Assembly (NCBI GenBank): GCA_003152275.1
Contig: PLZU01000063.1
Span: 94,437 to 129,295, forward strand
From: Actinomycetota bacterium
GTDB lineage: Bacteria > Actinomycetota > Thermoleophilia > Gaiellales > Gaiellaceae
Length of the DNA stretch: 34,859 nucleotides
Direction: 5' to 3'
The notes beneath the pieces were generated by a model, which was not told where the DNA came from, did not search any database, and was given only the letters and a program-made list of their open reading frames with translations. Positions 31,777 to 34,859 of this stretch are shown here, piece after piece. Position 1 is the stretch's first letter. Every line of letters starts with the position of its first letter. Both the position numbers and the translations under genes were made by a program.

Positions 31777-32571
31777 TCAACCCCCCAGACCTAGGATCGC
31801 TTTGTTTGTCCCGTCGAACGACACGGAATCGGCAGGAATGTGAACTGTGACGTCCTTGCCGTAGTTGGAGAAGCCCATTGTCATCGTGATCGCCTCGCGC
31901 TGCGCGGCGCCCTGCACCTTGAGCGAGTACGAGAGCGCCATGCGATGCACGTAGCCGTCGTCATTGCCGATCCAGACGTCGTATGGACCGTACTTAGCGT
32001 TGGCGAGCGCTGCGATCTTCGCGCCCTGGGAAAGCTTCGACGGATCGATCGTTCCCCGGTAATGCGTCGTGTCGACGCCGTCGATCGTCTCGCCGCCCAC
32101 CTTCGTGACAGCGCCGGAGCTCTGGAGCTGGGAGAGCGTCTCAGCGGGGTTCTGCGAGAGCAGCGCGGAGAAGTCGATCCCCTTCGTGGCAAGCGCCTTC
32201 TGCAGATCGAGCTTCAGCCAGGTCTTCCCACTCGGGAGCGAGGCGGAGAAGAGCGGCGATTGCAGGTAAATCGTCGTACCCGAGAGCACCTCGGCCAGCG
32301 TGCTGCTGAGGCCTGCGACTGAGAAGTCGAGGTGCATGGAGCCGATGCGGTGCGTGTTGTTGAAGTCTCCAGCGCCGGAAAGGGCCACTGCTTGCCCGGC
32401 CGCGGCGACGCTCGCGGTAAGAGTCGCGTGCTCACTCGGTACCTGCGCAGTCTTCAGCGCTGCGCTCTTCACGTACGCGACAGGCGTCATGTTCGACGGC
32501 GGTGCGCTCGATTTGCTCCCACCGCACGCGGCGAGCGGCAGGACGACGAGCAGGAGCGCGAGCCTCCGCAT
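31777..32571 (-). CDS. LppX/LprG-like lipoprotein encoded inside the sdh operon
   Basis: 264 aa. It has a lipoprotein signal, MRRLALLLVVLPLAAC, with lipobox LAAC (Cys16) followed by GGSKSS. The body is of the LprG/LppX/LolA-like type: strands such as GAGDFNNTHRIGSMHLDFSV, TTIYLQSPLF, TWLKLDL, ETIDGVDTTHYRGTIDPSKL and GPYDVWIGNDDGYVHRMALSY. These proteins hold lipids or lipoglycans in a hydrophobic pocket on the outer face of the membrane. The ATG overlaps the sdhA stop by one base (TGATG) and its stop is 4 bases before sdhB, so it is translated within the sdh unit. A link to respiration is not known; it may deliver lipid or quinone, which is inference. Confidence 0.85.
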   Translation of the reverse strand: MRRLALLLVVLPLAACGGSKSSAPPSNMTPVAYVKSAALKTAQVPSEHATLTASVAAAGQAVALSGAGDFNNTHRIGSMHLDFSVAGLSSTLAEVLSGTTIYLQSPLFSASLPSGKTWLKLDLQKALATKGIDFSALLSQNPAETLSQLQSSGAVTKVGGETIDGVDTTHYRGTIDPSKLSQGAKIAALANAKYGPYDVWIGNDDGYVHRMALSYSLKVQGAAQREAITMTMGFSNYGKDVTVHIPADSVSFDGTNKAILGLGG

Positions 32572-34253
32572 CAGTACTTCCGCTCCTCGGGCTCGTACTT
32601 CGTCACGCGCACCGGGCTCGTCGAGAGCTCAACCCCGTCACCGCGCCAGCGTGTGATCGAGTGCTTCATGAAGTTCGCGTCGTCGCGGGTCGGGTAGTCG
32701 TGCGGGCGCGCGTGCGCGCCGCGGCTCTCCTTCCGCCAGATGCCGGCTTCGATCATGCAGAGCGCGGTGTCGAGCATGTTGCCGAGCTCGATCGCCTGTG
32801 TGAGGTCGCTGTTGAAGACCTGACCCTTGTCTTCGACGTAAACGCTGCGGTAACGCTCGCGCAGGTCGGCAAGAATCTCGAGCTGGCGGAGCATCTTTTC
32901 CTCCTGCCGAAAGACGCCGAAGTTCTCGAGCATCGACTGGCCGAGCTCGTCGCGGATCTTCCAGGGCCGCTCGCCGGACTCGCGGTCGAGCAGCTCCCGC
33001 AGGCTCCGCTCGGCGTCGCGCTCGAGCGACTCGGGCACGTCGCTAGTCGTGTGCGAGAGCGCCCACTCTGCGGCGGCGGTGCCGGAGCGGCGTCCGAACG
33101 TGATTGTCTCCATCAGCGAGTTGCCGCCCAGGCGATTCGCGCCATGCACCGACACGCATGCGCACTCGCCGGCGGCATACAAGCCGGTCAGTTCCGTCTC
33201 GCCGTCGTTGCCGGTCTCGATGCCGCCCATGTGGTAGTGGGCGCCGGGCCGAACCGGCACCGGCTCGAAGATCGGGTCGACGCCCGCGAACGTCATCGAG
33301 AGCTCCCGCGAGCCCGGGAGCCGCTCGATGATGCGATCTGGCCCGAGGTGGCGCATGTCGAGCATCACCGAGCCGTTGATGCCGCGCCCCTCGTCAATCT
33401 CCGTCTGCTCGGAGCGTGAAACCACGTCGCGCGAGGCAAGCTCGAGTGCGTTCGGCGCGTAACGCTGCATGAACCGCTCGCCGTCCTTGTTGACGAGGAA
33501 CGCGCCTTCGCCGCGGCAGCCTTCGGTGAGGAGGATGCCCGACGGGAAGAGGGTTGTCGGGTGAAACTGCATGAACTCCATGTCCTTCAACGGCAACCCG
33601 GCGTGCAACGCCATTGCCGTTCCGTCGCCGGTGCATGCGTATGCGTTCGTCGTCGCGCGGTACTGGCGGCCTGCGCCACCGGTCGCCATCACAACAGTCT
33701 TGCCACGGACGGTCTTCAGGCCGCCGTTCAGCAGGTCCCAGCAGATGACGCCCTGCGCGCGGTCGTCATTGACGGCGATCTGCCACGCGAAGAACTCCTC
33801 GTAGACCTTGATATCGCGCTTGCAAACCTGCTCGTAGAGCACCTGGATCAGCACGTGGCCGGTGATGTCGGCCGCGAACACGGTGCGGGGGGAACCGGCT
33901 GCGCCGAACGGCCGCTGCGCGAGCCTGCCGTCCTCGCGGCGTGTGAAGAACGCACCCCAATGCTCGAGCTGAATGATGTCGCCGGGCGCCTCGGCGGTGA
34001 AGAGCTCGATCGCGTCTTGGTCACCGAGGTAGTCGGAGCCCTTGACGGTGTCGTAGGCGTGCAGCTCCGGCGAGTCCTCGGCCGCATTGCCGAGCGCCGC
34101 GTTGATGCCGCCCTCCGCCGCGCCGGAGTGGCTGCGGGTCGGGTGCAGCTTCGAGATCATCGCCACGTCCGCCCCCGCGTCGAAGGCGGCAATCGCCGCG
34201 CGCATGCCTGCGCAGCCGGCGCCGACTACGAGGACGTCGTGCTCTCCAATCAC
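32571..34253 (-). CDS. sdhA: Succinate dehydrogenase / fumarate reductase flavoprotein subunit
   Basis: 560 aa. FAD-binding Rossmann start VLVVGAGCAGMRAAIAA; covalent-flavin motif KLHPTRSHSGAAEGGINAALGN with H42 as the flavin-linking His; FMQFHPTTL; HYHMGGIE; and GANRLGGNSLMETITFGRRSG, the active-site and FAD region. It oxidises succinate to fumarate in the TCA cycle and passes electrons to SdhB. The start is GTG at 34251-34253 without a clear ribosome site. The 54 bases back to pckA hold no obvious terminator, so pckA may be co-transcribed. Slightly shorter than E. coli SdhA at the C-terminus. Confidence 0.96.
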   Translation of the reverse strand: MIGEHDVLVVGAGCAGMRAAIAAFDAGADVAMISKLHPTRSHSGAAEGGINAALGNAAEDSPELHAYDTVKGSDYLGDQDAIELFTAEAPGDIIQLEHWGAFFTRREDGRLAQRPFGAAGSPRTVFAADITGHVLIQVLYEQVCKRDIKVYEEFFAWQIAVNDDRAQGVICWDLLNGGLKTVRGKTVVMATGGAGRQYRATTNAYACTGDGTAMALHAGLPLKDMEFMQFHPTTLFPSGILLTEGCRGEGAFLVNKDGERFMQRYAPNALELASRDVVSRSEQTEIDEGRGINGSVMLDMRHLGPDRIIERLPGSRELSMTFAGVDPIFEPVPVRPGAHYHMGGIETGNDGETELTGLYAAGECACVSVHGANRLGGNSLMETITFGRRSGTAAAEWALSHTTSDVPESLERDAERSLRELLDRESGERPWKIRDELGQSMLENFGVFRQEEKMLRQLEILADLRERYRSVYVEDKGQVFNSDLTQAIELGNMLDTALCMIEAGIWRKESRGAHARPHDYPTRDDANFMKHSITRWRGDGVELSTSPVRVTKYEPEERKY

Positions 34254-34307
34254 CGCGTCTGACGCTACCTCAAGCTCGTACGTGCCTGCGTCAGGGAAAT
34301 GCCTGCC

Positions 34308-34859
34308 TCAGATCAGGGGCCCGGCGGCCGCGAGATTCGGGCCGTCGAAGCGCTCGAAGTTGTCCCGGAACATCCGAGCGAGCTCTTGCGCCTTCGTGTC
34401 GTAGACCGCCGGATCGCTCCACGTCGAACGCGGATCGAGGAGCATGGAGGCGACGCCCGGGATCGACACCGGCACCTCGAAGCCGAAGACCTCGTCGCGG
34501 CGGAATTTCGCGCCCTCGAGCTCACCGGAGAGCGCGGCTCTCAGCATGCCCCGCGTCTCGGCGATCGGCATGCGCTCGCCCTCGCCGAACGGCCCACCGG
34601 TCCAGCCCGTGTTCACGAGCCAGACGACTGCGCGGTGCTCGTCGAGCTTCGCTCCGAGCATCTGGGCGTATACCGACGGACGCTGCGGCAGGAACGGCGC
34701 GCCGAAGCACGTCGAAAACGTCGGCTGGGGCTCGGTGACGCCGATCTCGGTGCCTGCGAGCTTCGCGGTGAAGCCCGAGAGGAAGTAATACAACGCTTGC
34801 TCGCGGCTCAGGCGCGCGATCGGCGGCAGGATGCCGAACGCGTCGGCGGTGAGCATCAC
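34308..34859 (-). CDS. pckA: ATP-dependent phosphoenolpyruvate carboxykinase, C-terminal part (cut by window edge)
   Basis: The last ~183 residues of the ATP-type enzyme; the N-terminus and P-loop lie beyond the window. Matching features are [64 protein letters not shown] and the closing helix [13 protein letters not shown]. It converts oxaloacetate and ATP to PEP, linking the TCA cycle to gluconeogenesis, which fits its place ahead of the sdh genes. The TGA stop is 54 bases from sdhA. Confidence 0.95.
   Translation of the reverse strand: MMLTADAFGILPPIARLSREQALYYFLSGFTAKLAGTEIGVTEPQPTFSTCFGAPFLPQRPSVYAQMLGAKLDEHRAVVWLVNTGWTGGPFGEGERMPIAETRGMLRAALSGELEGAKFRRDEVFGFEVPVSIPGVASMLLDPRSTWSDPAVYDTKAQELARMFRDNFERFDGPNLAAAGPLI

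Noticed and set aside
1-34859. tRNA, rRNA, CRISPR, insertion sequence or prophage features
   Set aside because: No cloverleaf-like intergenic segment, no evenly spaced direct repeats and no transposase or integrase motifs were seen; nearly all DNA is accounted for by genes.

Overview
The window is gene-dense, high-GC DNA with no intergenic gap over 300 bases. Many GTG/TTG starts, 1-4 base stop/start overlaps and the protein types suggest a deep-branching actinobacterium, most likely class Thermoleophilia (Gaiellales/Solirubrobacterales-like). That placement is inference from style and gene content; there is no rRNA or other marker here. I saw no tRNA, rRNA, CRISPR array or insertion sequence.

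Layout. 1-1759 (minus): a secreted FN3/glycosidase-like protein followed by a class III aminotransferase cut by the window edge. 1780-3558: divergent HU protein and a three-domain TyrA, with a strong hairpin behind tyrA. 3644-7162: a NarL-type response regulator and a secreted HExxH protein on minus, then on plus a TPR protein, a 34-aa exported-looking peptide and a secreted trypsin-like protease. This resembles Rap/Phr-type peptide signalling. 7159-15289 (minus): a phosphosignalling block with a second NarL regulator, an HD-GYP regulator, an intact hybrid kinase, a four-PAS hybrid kinase that has lost both phospho-acceptor residues, a solitary GspE/PilB ATPase, a CheY-like receiver and a second degenerate receiver. 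15371-17133 (minus): fumarylacetoacetase and an unknown partner. 17270-23991 (plus): a polytopic membrane protein, dnaX, ybaB, recR, lysC and asd, with a tiny membrane-protein ORF antisense between ybaB and recR.

23981-25553 holds a 25-codon ORF with a lasso-peptide-like leader motif, divergent from a PqqD-like gene and an HPr-kinase-like gene. 25550-27904 (minus) is a secreted Ig-repeat protein. 28052-29723 (minus) is a compact metallophosphoesterase, Asp23 and GNAT-like operon. 29815-34859 (minus) is central metabolism: ATP-type PEP carboxykinase, then sdhA, a lipoprotein, sdhB and an HdrB-like sdhE. This gives a type-E-like succinate dehydrogenase with no recognisable SdhC/SdhD and with a lipoprotein gene inside the operon.

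Best leads: (1) the TPR/peptide/protease cassette; (2) the lasso-leader micro-ORF with PqqD and HprK-like genes but no cyclase or B2 protease; (3) the His-to-Gln / Asp-to-Glu pseudokinase and the matching Asp-to-Glu receiver in the same block; (4) an identical 18-base sequence around a 13-base palindrome embedded in both dnaX and asd.
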